A stretch of DNA of 64,000 nucleotides from Flavobacterium sp. (GTDB lineage: Bacteria; Bacteroidota; Bacteroidia; Flavobacteriales; Flavobacteriaceae): assembly GCA_027484725.1 (NCBI GenBank), contig JAIXSK010000016.1, forward strand, positions 248,001 through 312,000, read 5' to 3'. This document shows, piece by piece, positions 19,836 to 28,462 of this stretch (position 1 is the stretch's first letter; every line of letters begins with the position of its first letter). Position numbers and translations under genes: made by a program. The notes beneath the pieces were generated by a model that ran no database searches, had not been told where the DNA came from, and worked only from the letters and a program-made list of their open reading frames with translations.

Positions 19836-22376
19836 TTAGAAACTAAACTTTACACTGAGGTTGGGCGTTCGTCCCAAGGCATAAATATCAACATTTTCAA
19901 TGCCGTCTCCGGTGGCGTTGATGCGGTAATATCGATGAATCAAACTGCGTTTTCCCAAGATATTTAAAACAGACACTCCGACTTCAATACTCGGACCTTT
20001 CTCTGTTTTCCAGGTTTTTGAAGCCGAAGCGTTCAACTGAAAATAATCTGAAAGGCGTTTATTGTTCGGACTGTTATAATCAATAGTGGGGTTTGCTGGG
20101 TTTGTGTTGTTCACTACATAGCTGGCCGGCGTAGTGTAGGGTTTGCCTGAATGCCAGCGGCTTCCTACGGCAATTTTAAGTGATTTCCAATCGTAAATTA
20201 CGGCATTGGTCAAGCTGTAAACCAATTCATAATTGTTTGGGAATTTTTGATCATATAAATTCTCAAACCAATAGGTATTTTGATTAAAAGTATAACTCAG
20301 CCAGGTATACCATTTTTTGAAGTTTTTTTGAATGAATATTTCGCTTCCTAAAATTTCATATTCGCCGGCAGATTTTGAGAATTCAAATTGATTCTGAAAA
20401 CCTTCTTCGGGTGCAGTGATGCCGTCTACTTTTTTGTAAAAATTTTCTAAATTCAACAGCCAGCTCTTATTCTTGAAGCTCAGCCCAATACCTATTTGTT
20501 TGCTTTTTTGTAGCGGAATATTTTTTTCATCGGCCATGATCCAACGTCTTTTTTCTAAGCCCAAAAAGTCTCGTTGTTGATCAATGATTTGCTGTAAACT
20601 TTGGCTTTTAAATTCTCCGCTCAGGTTCAATGACCAATGTTCTGTAAGCGATTGTTGCCAAGTAAACCTCGGCTCGGTGCGCAAAAGGCCAAATTTGCTG
20701 TAATAGTTGAACCGAGTGCCGCATGAAAGCCTTGTTTTATTGTGCTTGGGTTTGTATTCAAATTCTGTGATGCCCACATGATTGCGCGATACATTTTTAA
20801 TATTTCTGTTGAATTCAGGTTCGTTAATCTGATCAGAATTAGCAACACCCAATTCATCTAACACGTATCCTAAATTAAGCGACCAACTTTCTGAAAACTG
20901 ATATTCGTGTTTGATTTTGATACCGTAATTCAATACTTCATTGCTTTGCTGCGTGGTTTGATTGTTGGTGACCGATTCATTAAAAGCATTGAGTTTGTAT
21001 GATGATGTGCTTAGTTGGATTTGTGTTTGATGGTGCTGATTCCACTGTGATTTCCATTGCAGTGCAGCTCCATAATTTTCTTGTCCCCAACGACTGAATT
21101 TTTCTGCATCTGTTTTATATTGATCAATACCCAAAGTATTGCGAATGGTAATAGCATCCACAGACAATTCGTGTTTGGCGGCTATTTTTTGAAAATAATG
21201 AAAGGTTAAATCATAAAAATAAAACCTTTTATTGCTGCTGATGTTGCTGGGTGTATTGGCATTCAAGTCTGTAATGATGGTGTTCTGAAAAACACGGTCG
21301 TTGAATTTTTGATAGGTTGGTGAATTAATAAAATCGGTCAACGAACGACGCCCTGAAATTTCTATATAAGCTTTTTTAGTGAGTTGTAAACGCGCATTAG
21401 CCTCGGCACTAATCATATTGGCCGATAGACGCGCACCGGTTTTTTCTATTTTTTCATTGTGTGTAGAGATGTTGACCAAACTAGAGACACTTTCTCCAAA
21501 AAAAGCCGAAGTGCCATTCTTGGTAAAAGTGATTTCATGCGTTAGTGATGGATTGAAGACAGAAATCAAACCAAAAAAATGTCCGGTTTGAAACATTCTG
21601 ATTCCATTCCATAAGAATAAATTTTGGTCGTGTGATCCGCCTCTAACACTAAGGTTTGAAATGGTCTCGTCGGTACTGTTTACTCCGGGTAACTGTTGTA
21701 AAGTTTGCAATACATCGGGCTCAATAAGCCCCGGTAGTAAACCAAATTTTTTGGGCTTTATTTTTAAAGAACCATCTTTTTTTTGCGCGATTCCAGAAGT
21801 CATGAATTGATGGGCAATTACTTCGGTCAATGGGCTTACATGCGGTTTGAGTAAAACTTGTGGACAGCCCGGATCATATAATTTTCTGGGTGCTATGCGC
21901 AAGGGTTCATAACTCTGATGGATGATACTAATGTCATTTGTTGAAATGATGGGCAATTCAAAAAAACCATCGACATTGCTTGATACTTGAACAGCGGTGT
22001 TTTCAATGGTAATGAATGCATTTTCTATAGGCTCAAGCGTTTGTTCATCTACTAAAAAACCACAAAGAGGCTTATCGTACTTCGGATTGTTATAGATGGT
22101 GTAGTACTTGTCTGAGAAAACCTTAAAGTGCAAATTCGTTTGACGGCTGATGTAGTCTATTTTTTGTGAGAGTTCCCAATTTTCCTCGGGCGGAGTCAAT
22201 TTAAAAAGAGCAATTTCATCTTCAATATAATTAAAGACAATACGGTGCTTTTGCTCTATTTCAAGCAAAATAGTTTTTAATGAAATTTCACCTACGTTTT
22301 TTTGGGCGAAAACACAGTTGAAATTCAATAAGAGTATAAGCAGTAAGTATAGATGTTTACTCTTCGGCATCAGCAA
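19836..22376 (-). CDS. TonB-dependent outer membrane receptor with N-terminal STN-like domain
   Basis: 846 residues with signal peptide. Residues ~28-95 resemble the short secretin/TonB N-terminal domain that contacts FecR in FecA-type transducers. A carboxypeptidase-like beta domain follows (~105-185), then the plug (LQQLPGVNS, NLSVRGG, LFLWNGIRM) and a 22-strand-type barrel ending in an aromatic residue (NLSVKFSF). The gene overlaps fecR by 20 bp in the same direction and sits in a sigma-FecR-receptor operon. It is therefore inferred both to import a substrate and to signal its presence to FecR and the ECF sigma factor. No siderophore or glycan genes are adjacent, so the ligand is unknown. 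Confidence 0.92.
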   Translation of the reverse strand: MLMPKSKHLYLLLILLLNFNCVFAQKNVGEISLKTILLEIEQKHRIVFNYIEDEIALFKLTPPEENWELSQKIDYISRQTNLHFKVFSDKYYTIYNNPKYDKPLCGFLVDEQTLEPIENAFITIENTAVQVSSNVDGFFELPIISTNDISIIHQSYEPLRIAPRKLYDPGCPQVLLKPHVSPLTEVIAHQFMTSGIAQKKDGSLKIKPKKFGLLPGLIEPDVLQTLQQLPGVNSTDETISNLSVRGGSHDQNLFLWNGIRMFQTGHFFGLISVFNPSLTHEITFTKNGTSAFFGESVSSLVNISTHNEKIEKTGARLSANMISAEANARLQLTKKAYIEISGRRSLTDFINSPTYQKFNDRVFQNTIITDLNANTPSNISSNKRFYFYDLTFHYFQKIAAKHELSVDAITIRNTLGIDQYKTDAEKFSRWGQENYGAALQWKSQWNQHHQTQIQLSTSSYKLNAFNESVTNNQTTQQSNEVLNYGIKIKHEYQFSESWSLNLGYVLDELGVANSDQINEPEFNRNIKNVSRNHVGITEFEYKPKHNKTRLSCGTRFNYYSKFGLLRTEPRFTWQQSLTEHWSLNLSGEFKSQSLQQIIDQQRDFLGLEKRRWIMADEKNIPLQKSKQIGIGLSFKNKSWLLNLENFYKKVDGITAPEEGFQNQFEFSKSAGEYEILGSEIFIQKNFKKWYTWLSYTFNQNTYWFENLYDQKFPNNYELVYSLTNAVIYDWKSLKIAVGSRWHSGKPYTTPASYVVNNTNPANPTIDYNSPNNKRLSDYFQLNASASKTWKTEKGPSIEVGVSVLNILGKRSLIHRYYRINATGDGIENVDIYALGRTPNLSVKFSF

Positions 22377-23268
22377 CTTGCAGGATTATTTTTTGACCGT
22401 TCACTTTTTGAATTTTTAAATGATAAGTCGAGGCAATAATAGCAAGTGCTTGATCTATATTTTGTTGTGGAATTGTTCCGGTAAAGAGTTGTTCGTTACC
22501 AGAACTTTTACATTCAATTTGTACATTAAAATGACGTTCCATTTCATCAATAATGTTGGCCAAGTGTTCTTGTACAAACATGAATTCACCGGTCATCCAA
22601 CCCGGATGATTGTTTTGGTGATCTGGAATAGATAGTTTATTGCCCTTTTCAAAAGATACTGATTTCCCTTTGGTGATGATTACTTCTTGATTTTGGTAAT
22701 TCACCTTCACACGACCTTCGTAACAAACCACATCAAAGCGATCACTACGTGCTTTAACATCGAACTGTGTACCCAAAACAGTGACTTTGCCCAGTTTCGT
22801 GTTGACTTCAAATTTTTTTCCTTTAGCTACTTTAAAATAAGCTTCCCCCTGTAATGTAAGGCTTCTGTTTTGATGCCAACCCCATTTGTTGTATTCAACA
22901 GAAGAGGCTGCATTGAGGACTACCTGAGAATTGTCAGGCAATGTAAATGATTTAAACTGACCATTTCCGGAAACTTCAGCAATGGCAATATTGGTTTTAT
23001 AGAACCATCCGATGCCTAAAAAAACAATCATCATAGCTGCTACTTTAAACCAAGTTTTTTGGTAAAGCTTTATTACTTTCGGGGCTTTCGGGGTTGCTGT
23101 AATCTTGCGATACATTTGGTCTGCATCAAAATAGGGAGCCTCGAGCTCAGAAGTGTACCGAGCAATTTTGGCATATGTGGCAAATTCAGGTCGCGCTTCA
23201 AACGCTCGAAGTTCATCCGGAGTCATCTCACCTGAAAGCCATTTGGCCAATTCATATTTATCTTCCAT
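22357..23268 (-). CDS. FecR-family anti-sigma factor
   Basis: About 303 residues from the ATG at 23268 (MEDKYELAKWL); an in-frame ATG 30 bases upstream would fall only 11 nt after a promoter-like box. The N-terminal cytoplasmic part binds sigma, a single membrane helix (VAAMMIVFLGIGWFY) follows, then the periplasmic FecR domain (FTLPDNSQVVLNAASSV) and a C-terminal DUF4974-like domain. In the family it holds the ECF sigma factor until the receptor's N-terminal domain signals. It overlaps the receptor gene by 20 bp and follows the sigma gene by ~47 bp. A candidate internal ECF promoter lies between sigma and fecR. Confidence 0.92.
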   Translation of the reverse strand: MEDKYELAKWLSGEMTPDELRAFEARPEFATYAKIARYTSELEAPYFDADQMYRKITATPKAPKVIKLYQKTWFKVAAMMIVFLGIGWFYKTNIAIAEVSGNGQFKSFTLPDNSQVVLNAASSVEYNKWGWHQNRSLTLQGEAYFKVAKGKKFEVNTKLGKVTVLGTQFDVKARSDRFDVVCYEGRVKVNYQNQEVIITKGKSVSFEKGNKLSIPDHQNNHPGWMTGEFMFVQEHLANIIDEMERHFNVQIECKSSGNEQLFTGTIPQQNIDQALAIIASTYHLKIQKVNGQKIILQVADAEE

Positions 23269-23292
23269 GTTTTCTGCGCATTTGTTCATTAG

Positions 23293-23321
23293 AAACATTT
23301 ATTGTTTTGAAAACCCTACCT
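23293..23321 (-). promoter_or_regulatory. Candidate ECF promoter of fecR-TonB receptor
   Basis: On the minus strand AGGTAGGGTTTT (23321-23310) is followed after exactly 12 bases by TGTTT. The TAG of the first box is the sigma gene's stop codon. The same pair of boxes occurs 5' of the lipoprotein gene at 23942 and of the Rieske operon. Confidence 0.6.
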
Positions 23322-23822
23322 GAATCCGTCAATTTCATTTCGGAGTGATAATAAAGCCCCGTGTATTCTTTTCTCTACAGCTTTTACTGAAATTTCCAGC
23401 ATTTCAGCAATTTCGGCATATTTTTTACCTTCAATTCTGTGTAATAAAAATGCGGTTCTTTGGGCTTCAGTCAAATTTTCTATGGCTTTTTCAAGTTTGA
23501 CTTTGAATTGCTGCTCTTCTAAAATATAGGACGGATCAACTTCTGAACTTTCATTTCCACCCACATTTTTGGCGTATTTCAAAACTACTTTTTGATGTGC
23601 AATTTGATTGAGCGATGCATTGTTGGCCACTGTGTATAAAAATGATTTGGCTTTTTCTTGTGGAATATCGGCACAGTGTTCCCACAATTTTATAAAAGCA
23701 TCTTGCGCCATATCATGGGCCATTTCTTCGTTTCCGTATTTGAAATAAAGATAATTGCGCAGGCTTTTAACGTGCGTTTTGAAAAATACTGAAAATATAT
23801 TTTCGTTGCAAATACCTGCCAT
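23316..23822 (-). CDS. ECF RNA polymerase sigma factor, FecI type
   Basis: 168 residues. Region 2 is recognised by YLYFKYGNEEMAHDMAQDAFIKLWE and region 4 by AFLLHRIEGKKYAEIAEMLEIS with a recognition helix VKAVEKRI. No C-terminal extension is present. It heads a sigma-FecR-TonB receptor operon and is divergent from a lipoprotein gene. In this family the sigma factor is released when FecR senses the loaded receptor. Its probable targets, judged from a shared two-block sequence, are fecR, the divergent lipoprotein and the redox operon ending at 25475. Confidence 0.95.
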   Translation of the reverse strand: MAGICNENIFSVFFKTHVKSLRNYLYFKYGNEEMAHDMAQDAFIKLWEHCADIPQEKAKSFLYTVANNASLNQIAHQKVVLKYAKNVGGNESSEVDPSYILEEQQFKVKLEKAIENLTEAQRTAFLLHRIEGKKYAEIAEMLEISVKAVEKRIHGALLSLRNEIDGFR

Positions 23823-23885
23823 TTTGGGGCTTTGGGTTGGTGGGTTGCTTAATTTGTCGGTGAAATTAAAAAAAAATTAATTTTA

Positions 23886-23914
23886 AGGTAGGGTTTTTTT
23901 ATTGAAATTTGTTT
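23886..23914 (+). promoter_or_regulatory. Candidate ECF promoter of the divergent lipoprotein gene
   Basis: AGGTAGGGTTTT (23886-23897) is followed after 12 bases by TGTTT (23910-23914). The second box ends 27 nt before the ATG at 23942. Box sequence and spacing equal those 5' of fecR. Confidence 0.6.
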
Positions 23915-23941
23915 TTTTATGGTCAACAAAACAATCCTGTC

Positions 23942-24973
23942 ATGAAGCGACTTTTATTTTTCGCATGCACATTACTCTTCTTGGGTACATCTTGCCAAGA
24001 GGAGCAAGAAACACAGGTAATTAATACTTCTCAAAGTTTAACTAAAGACGCTCCGTTATCGGTTTTGATCAGAAGAGTAATCCAAAATCCAACAAATTTT
24101 GATGATGTTTTAGACGGAACCGCTTCTTTCTCAGTAAATTTACCCGTAAACATTACGTTAAACGGAAACTATATTCAAGTCAATACTGTAGATGATTTAT
24201 CTTATGTTAAGTCCATCAAAAACATGAGTAATTCAGATGATGACGTGGTTCACTTTAGTTTTCCTATTACAGTTAAACGTCCGGATTTTTCAGAAACAGT
24301 CATTCAAAATCAAGCACAATACAATGATTTTGTTACTTCATGCGGTTCTGACAGTAATTTTCATGAAATAAGTTGTGTAGCTTTTAAATTCCCGATACAA
24401 GTCAAGTTGTACAATACTGGTTCTCAATTGGCCAGTTCAAAAAAATTGTACAGCAATCAAGAAATGTATGGCTACATTGTTTCGTTGAATGCCGATGAAA
24501 TCTATAGCATAACCTATCCAGCAGAAATGCAAAAGCCTGACGGAACATGGCTTGCTGTAAATAACAATACTGATTTACAATCATTTATTGAATCTAATAT
24601 CAATGCTTGTGATGAAGCTGCTAGTCAAAATACTTTGTCAGAAGTGATTGCTCAGGGTACTTGGAAGGTTTACTCTTTTATGGATGAAGGGCATGATGAA
24701 ACCTATGAATTTAACGGTTATACCTTTGTTTTTAATTCCAACGGTACCACTATAGCCACCAAAAACAGCATCAACACAAACGGAACCTGGAGTACTTTTC
24801 CTCATGATGGTATTACTAAACTTGAAATTGATTTCCCAGGCGGCGGTAACGGAGCACTACATTACCTTGATGAAGACTGGATTGTTTTGGAATTCAATGC
24901 GAGTTCAATTAAGTTGTCTCATCAAAGCGGTGGTGGAGGAGAAAATCACCAAATTACGCTGACCAAAATTTAA
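23942..24973 (+). CDS. Hypothetical lipoprotein with lipocalin-like C-terminal domain
   Basis: 343 residues from the ATG at 23942; an upstream in-frame TTG lies within the promoter region. A lipoprotein signal ends at FLGTSC. The first ~220 residues are beta-rich and hydrophilic (SFSVNLPVNITLNG, DVVHFSFPITVKRP) and contain two near-duplicate strand patterns ending in Phe-Pro-Ile. The last ~110 residues (VIAQGTWKVYSF, NGYTFVFNSNGT, NTNGTWST) look lipocalin-like. It is divergent from the ECF sigma gene and shares the operon's putative promoter, so it is inferred to act with the TonB receptor, perhaps as a surface or periplasmic ligand-binding lipoprotein. No function is known to me. Confidence 0.8.
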   Translation: MKRLLFFACTLLFLGTSCQEEQETQVINTSQSLTKDAPLSVLIRRVIQNPTNFDDVLDGTASFSVNLPVNITLNGNYIQVNTVDDLSYVKSIKNMSNSDDDVVHFSFPITVKRPDFSETVIQNQAQYNDFVTSCGSDSNFHEISCVAFKFPIQVKLYNTGSQLASSKKLYSNQEMYGYIVSLNADEIYSITYPAEMQKPDGTWLAVNNNTDLQSFIESNINACDEAASQNTLSEVIAQGTWKVYSFMDEGHDETYEFNGYTFVFNSNGTTIATKNSINTNGTWSTFPHDGITKLEIDFPGGGNGALHYLDEDWIVLEFNASSIKLSHQSGGGGENHQITLTKI

Positions 24974-25070
24974 TTCTTTCAATCCGATATCGATTGATGA
25001 TGAATAGTTTGTGAAAAATCTAAACCCAATTTTTTTCCTAAAAAACAAGTTTTTGCTCTCTTGTTTTTTG

Positions 25071-25098
25071 AAACCGGCCATTGGCTGGTTTTTTTTAT
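25071..25098 (+). terminator. Terminator after the lipoprotein gene
   Basis: AACCGGCC and GGCTGGTT pair (one G-T) around a 3-nt loop and are followed by eight T residues. It is ~100 bp past the stop codon. Confidence 0.8.
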
Positions 25099-25412
25099 CT
25101 TGTTTAATAGGCCTTTGTTTTTGTAATTCAATTTCCTAAACCCAGAACAACAGTAAACAAAGGAAATTGGGCTAGATCATTCAAATTAAATTCTTCCCTC
25201 ACGGCATTACTGCCAGAACTTAATTCTTAACTCTTTACTAGATCGTTAATCAAGAGTTAAAACAAAAGTAACTATTATGAGTTTCTTGTCAATAGGGAAA
25301 ACCCTAATTAACATTTTGACTTTCATAAATTGTTGAGTAAATTTTTTAAAGATTGTGGTTGTATGTCACATTCTCTAGCGATATCAATAGTGTATAAAAA
25401 TTTATTTAAAAT

Positions 25413-25452
25413 AAAAAAACCACCGGAAACACTAGGTTCCCAAGTGGTTTTC
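25413..25452 (-). terminator. Terminator of the Rieske-YceI operon
   Basis: AAAACCAC and GTGGTTTT flank a 20-nt loop that itself contains GGAAAC/GGTTCC pairing. On the minus strand a T-run follows. It lies just beyond the yceI-like stop codon. Confidence 0.8.
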
Positions 25453-25474
25453 AACTAAACAAACAAACTATCTT

Positions 25475-26014
25475 CTATTTCCCTTCCAAGTCGAAATTCA
25501 GCGATACTTTAATGTTTTCGGCAAAGTTCTCTTTTACAAGGTTAGGAATGTCAATATTGTAATCTTTTGCTTTTACAGTAAAATTGCTGGTCATATTTAC
25601 CTTACCAGCATTTTGAACCAAGCTTACTTTTATTTTTACTTTCTTGGTTACACCGTGAATGGTTAGATCACCTTCGGCGTCATAAGTGCTCTTGTTTTTA
25701 TCAATTTTACCTAAGCTCAATATTTTGCCTTTAAAGGTTGCTTTCGGGTATTTTGATGATTCCATATAATTTTCATTAAAGTGCTCTTCCATGAGTGGAG
25801 ACTTAAACTTAAATGATTTCACCAAAGCCAAAGTAGCCAAATCTCCGGTACTAGTATCTAAAATACACGAAGCTGTTTTGTTGGTGGCAGCTATCTCAAC
25901 CAAATTTGGCATAGATGCGTCAAATTTAATTTCCCCATCGCGGGTCATCATTTTTTGGGCCAGGAGCGCCTCTCCCAACAAAAGAGATAAGGCTATAATT
26001 AGTAGTTTTTTCAT
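25475..26014 (-). CDS. YceI-family periplasmic protein
   Basis: 179 residues with signal peptide (LLIIALSLLLGEALLAQ). The YceI lipocalin-like barrel is recognised by the FDASMPN start, LVKSFKFKSPLMEEHFNENYM, KYPKATFKG and DLTIHGVTKKVKI. Family members bind long isoprenoid-type lipids such as quinones in the periplasm. It is the last gene of a seven-gene operon with a Rieske protein and a c-type cytochrome, so a role in carrying or protecting a quinone-like electron carrier is a reasonable inference, not proven by sequence. Confidence 0.93.
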   Translation of the reverse strand: MKKLLIIALSLLLGEALLAQKMMTRDGEIKFDASMPNLVEIAATNKTASCILDTSTGDLATLALVKSFKFKSPLMEEHFNENYMESSKYPKATFKGKILSLGKIDKNKSTYDAEGDLTIHGVTKKVKIKVSLVQNAGKVNMTSNFTVKAKDYNIDIPNLVKENFAENIKVSLNFDLEGK

Positions 26015-26028
26015 GGTTCTTGGGTGTT

Positions 26029-26382
26029 TTAGTTTTCTACGTAACCTTGTGCAATCCAGTTTTCAATAATTTTGATGCGAGCTGCAGGCATTTTTCCAGA
26101 AGTTGGCATCACATCGCCACAATCTGAACCTTGAATTCTACACAATAAATTATAGTTTTCGCAGGCATCTTTTACTTCAGTATAGTTCGTCAAATATGGC
26201 TCTTGACTGTCGGTTGTATGACAACTCACACATTTATCTTCCATAATACCTTTTACATTGGCATTATAAGTTGGATTTTCAACTACTCCGGCCACTTCCT
26301 CATACGTATTTGATTCACATGAATACAAGCTGATACCAACTCCGGCAACTATAGCTAATAGGGTTAATTTGATCTTTTTCAT
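26029..26382 (-). CDS. Small c-type cytochrome lipoprotein
   Basis: 117 residues. The lipobox is LYSC (Cys22). One heme-binding motif CVSCH is at 51-55, and the Met of KMPAARIKIIENWIAQG, typical of small cytochrome domains, is a likely sixth ligand. Three further cysteines (in DACENYNLLC and SDCG) are unusual for a monoheme cytochrome and could form a disulphide. It sits two bases downstream of the DUF5777 gene and 14 bp before the yceI-like gene. It is inferred to carry electrons on the periplasmic face or outer membrane. Confidence 0.9.
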   Translation of the reverse strand: MKKIKLTLLAIVAGVGISLYSCESNTYEEVAGVVENPTYNANVKGIMEDKCVSCHTTDSQEPYLTNYTEVKDACENYNLLCRIQGSDCGDVMPTSGKMPAARIKIIENWIAQGYVEN

Positions 26383-26384
26383 AA

Positions 26385-27257
26385 TTAAAATACTCTATAC
26401 ATGTTAAATCCGAAGAAAATACCTTTATCATTCCATTTGCCAACAGCATTCGTAAAATAAGCTACGTCGTTCATGGCTTGTGAATTAGAGAACACCAACT
26501 GAAAAACGTGTCCGCCGGTTTCAATATCGAATCCTGCTGTGAGCGGGTTTTGGAAATAATCAGCCTTGGGTTCGTTGAATCGGTGGGCATACTCTAAGTT
26601 AAAACTAATGCGTTTTGTCAATTTACATCTGCCACCACCGGCCAGTAAAAACTGATCTTTTTTCTCCGTGTCCGGTTGGGCGTCATATAAGTTTTTGTGC
26701 ACCAAAATGGGAGCAATTTCAAACGAAAGCGACTCGTTGAACTTTCTTGAAATCAACAACTGCGAAGTATAGGCCAAACGGTTGTTATCCTTAAATTTTG
26801 GATATTCATCTTTATCAAATTTTGATGAATTGATATCCATTGTATTATACCCCACAATGGTTACCGGAAATCCGTCCACTTTTTGACTTACCAACAAGTA
26901 CTTGCCTGATAATTCAAAAATTTTATTGGCGGTATGACGGGATACGCCCAAAGACAACCAATTGGTTGGAGCATAAATTCCGCCAATTCGGGTCAGCGCA
27001 TTGTCTAAACCAAAAAAGTTGTTGATGCCTTCGGTCAAATCTCCAAATCGGTGCGTGACCAAAAAGTACCATTCACCTTTAACCGGTAATTTGGTTGATT
27101 GCATGTTGCAAATTTGCAAACCTTTAAAAGCAGCCATTTCGACTTCTTTTTTGGTTGGCTTGATACTGTCAAGTTGGCTCAGTAAATCATCCTGAGCGTG
27201 AAGATGCATACTTAGCAATAATGCAGCTCCAATAGCTAATAAGCTTTTTAATTTCAT
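26385..27257 (-). CDS. DUF5777-family outer-membrane beta-barrel protein
   Basis: 290 residues with signal peptide (LLAIGAALLLSMHLHAQ). The FKGLQICNMQSTKLPVKGEW and HRFGDLTEGINNFFGLD segments match what I know of DUF5777 proteins, which are predicted barrels. Alternating amphipathic strands ending in FGFNMYRVF support an outer membrane location. It is translationally close to the cytochrome gene (2-bp gap). In this operon it may form the outer-membrane part of an electron or substrate conduit; that is inference. Confidence 0.85.
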   Translation of the reverse strand: MKLKSLLAIGAALLLSMHLHAQDDLLSQLDSIKPTKKEVEMAAFKGLQICNMQSTKLPVKGEWYFLVTHRFGDLTEGINNFFGLDNALTRIGGIYAPTNWLSLGVSRHTANKIFELSGKYLLVSQKVDGFPVTIVGYNTMDINSSKFDKDEYPKFKDNNRLAYTSQLLISRKFNESLSFEIAPILVHKNLYDAQPDTEKKDQFLLAGGGRCKLTKRISFNLEYAHRFNEPKADYFQNPLTAGFDIETGGHVFQLVFSNSQAMNDVAYFTNAVGKWNDKGIFFGFNMYRVF

Positions 27258-27270
27258 CTTAAATGAATCT

Positions 27271-27657
27271 TTAAATCGATAAACACTGGTCTAATTTAAT
27301 CTCGCCCATAAAGTCGTCAAAACCTACCACACGACCTTTCATAATAATCGATTGATTGACTTTAATCTTACTGTCGGGTTGCGAAAGCAAACATACAATA
27401 CTGTTGTCAATAATTACTTGGTTGGCATGAACTTCTGTTACTTTACCGGTAACAACTACCGCTTTTTCAAGGTATTTTTTGTTGGCACGCTCAGAATTAG
27501 TTGTGAATTCTTGGGTGATGTCTTTTGCATTTACGGTATAATCTGCATCTTCTGAGGCTAGGTTGCGCGCTCCGCCATGCATTATGTACCAATAAGCACC
27601 AACCGCAGCAACTACAGCGACCATCAATGCAATACCAATCAAACGAGATTTTTTCAT
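27271..27657 (-). CDS. Membrane-anchored OB-fold (tRNA_anti-like) protein
   Basis: 128 residues. One N-terminal membrane helix (LIGIALMVAVVAAVGAYWYI) is followed by a short linker and an OB-fold: KAVVVTGKVTEVHANQVIIDN, CLLSQPDSKIKVNQSIIMKGRVVGFDD. Bacteroidota tRNA_anti-like domains of this kind are found in envelope proteins and are not known to bind tRNA. It is the fourth gene of the redox operon, 13 bp upstream of the DUF5777 gene. Function unknown. Confidence 0.8.
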   Translation of the reverse strand: MKKSRLIGIALMVAVVAAVGAYWYIMHGGARNLASEDADYTVNAKDITQEFTTNSERANKKYLEKAVVVTGKVTEVHANQVIIDNSIVCLLSQPDSKIKVNQSIIMKGRVVGFDDFMGEIKLDQCLSI

Positions 27658-27675
27658 GTTATTCGATTTATAAAA

Positions 27676-28434
27676 TTAGTTGCGTATAATTTTTTTCACA
27701 GTGCTGTCAGAATCATTAGAAATTTCCATGAAATAAAGACCACGGTTTAAATCACTCAAATCAACCGAATTATTATTATTGTTAAAATCATTGATTTCGC
27801 GAACCAATTTAGCATTGGCATCAAACACGCGAATGGTTTTGATTTCAATGGTATTGTTTTTACTGATGTTAAAAATACCATTCGATGGATTCGGTGTTAC
27901 AGCAATGTCTTTAATTTGGAAAGTGTCATTAGCCAAAACATCAGCAAAAGTTAAGGTTTTGGTTCCGTAAGTAGAATGCTCTGCTGTAATAGTTGTAGAA
28001 GGCCCCACAGCCCAAACGATTCCCAAAGAAGTCATGGCATAAGTAAAGGTGTAATCTTTGGCATCACCGGTACTAAATGGACGGGTCATAACCACTGTAC
28101 GCGTTGTTCCAGAAACGGTGTTGCTCACCAAAGTAAGGTTGTTGGTAGTATCGGTAGTAGGAGCTACGTGACCGTTACTGGTAAAATACTGATCCAATAA
28201 AGAGGTTCCATAAGTTATAACATCTTTGTTGGTGGCCATTGTTGAAGTGTTCAAACCAATTGAGATCCACTTAGTCGATGGCCCCATGAGGGTAATAGTG
28301 GCCAACGAAGTAGCTTGATCCAAATTGATTTTTACTTTCATACTACCAATAGTAGTTAGGGCGGTTTCTCTTTGCTGTGCAATTGTCAGTTGCATCACAG
28401 CCAAAAGGGCAATTAATAGGCTAGCTTTTTTCAT
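27676..28434 (-). CDS. DOMON-like secreted protein with T9SS type A sorting domain
   Basis: 252 residues from the ATG at 28434 (MKKASLLIALLAVMQLTIAQ signal); an upstream ATG adds an unlikely 7-residue leader. The core (VKINLDQATSLATITLMGP, WISIGLNTSTM, DVITYG, TRPFSTGDAKDYTFTYAM, WAVGPS) resembles the DOMON beta-sandwich, which binds heme or sugar in cytochrome-linked proteins. The end (VTPNPSNGIFNISKN, IRVFDANAKLVREI, GLYFMEIS) is a type A sorting domain, so export across the outer membrane is inferred. It is the only operon product with a T9SS signal. Confidence 0.82.
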   Translation of the reverse strand: MKKASLLIALLAVMQLTIAQQRETALTTIGSMKVKINLDQATSLATITLMGPSTKWISIGLNTSTMATNKDVITYGTSLLDQYFTSNGHVAPTTDTTNNLTLVSNTVSGTTRTVVMTRPFSTGDAKDYTFTYAMTSLGIVWAVGPSTTITAEHSTYGTKTLTFADVLANDTFQIKDIAVTPNPSNGIFNISKNNTIEIKTIRVFDANAKLVREINDFNNNNNSVDLSDLNRGLYFMEISNDSDSTVKKIIRN

Positions 28435-28462
28435 GTTAAAATAGTTTAGGTTCATCTTTGTT

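Larger units (their letters stand above)
24974..25474. other. Intergenic region between converging lipoprotein and YceI genes
   Basis: 500 bp without a convincing gene. It holds two terminators (separate entries) and a perfect 9-bp inverted repeat, TTAACTCTT (25227-25235) and AAGAGTTAA (25252-25260), around a 16-nt spacer. A small RNA is possible but I see no promoter that proves one. Confidence 0.5.
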
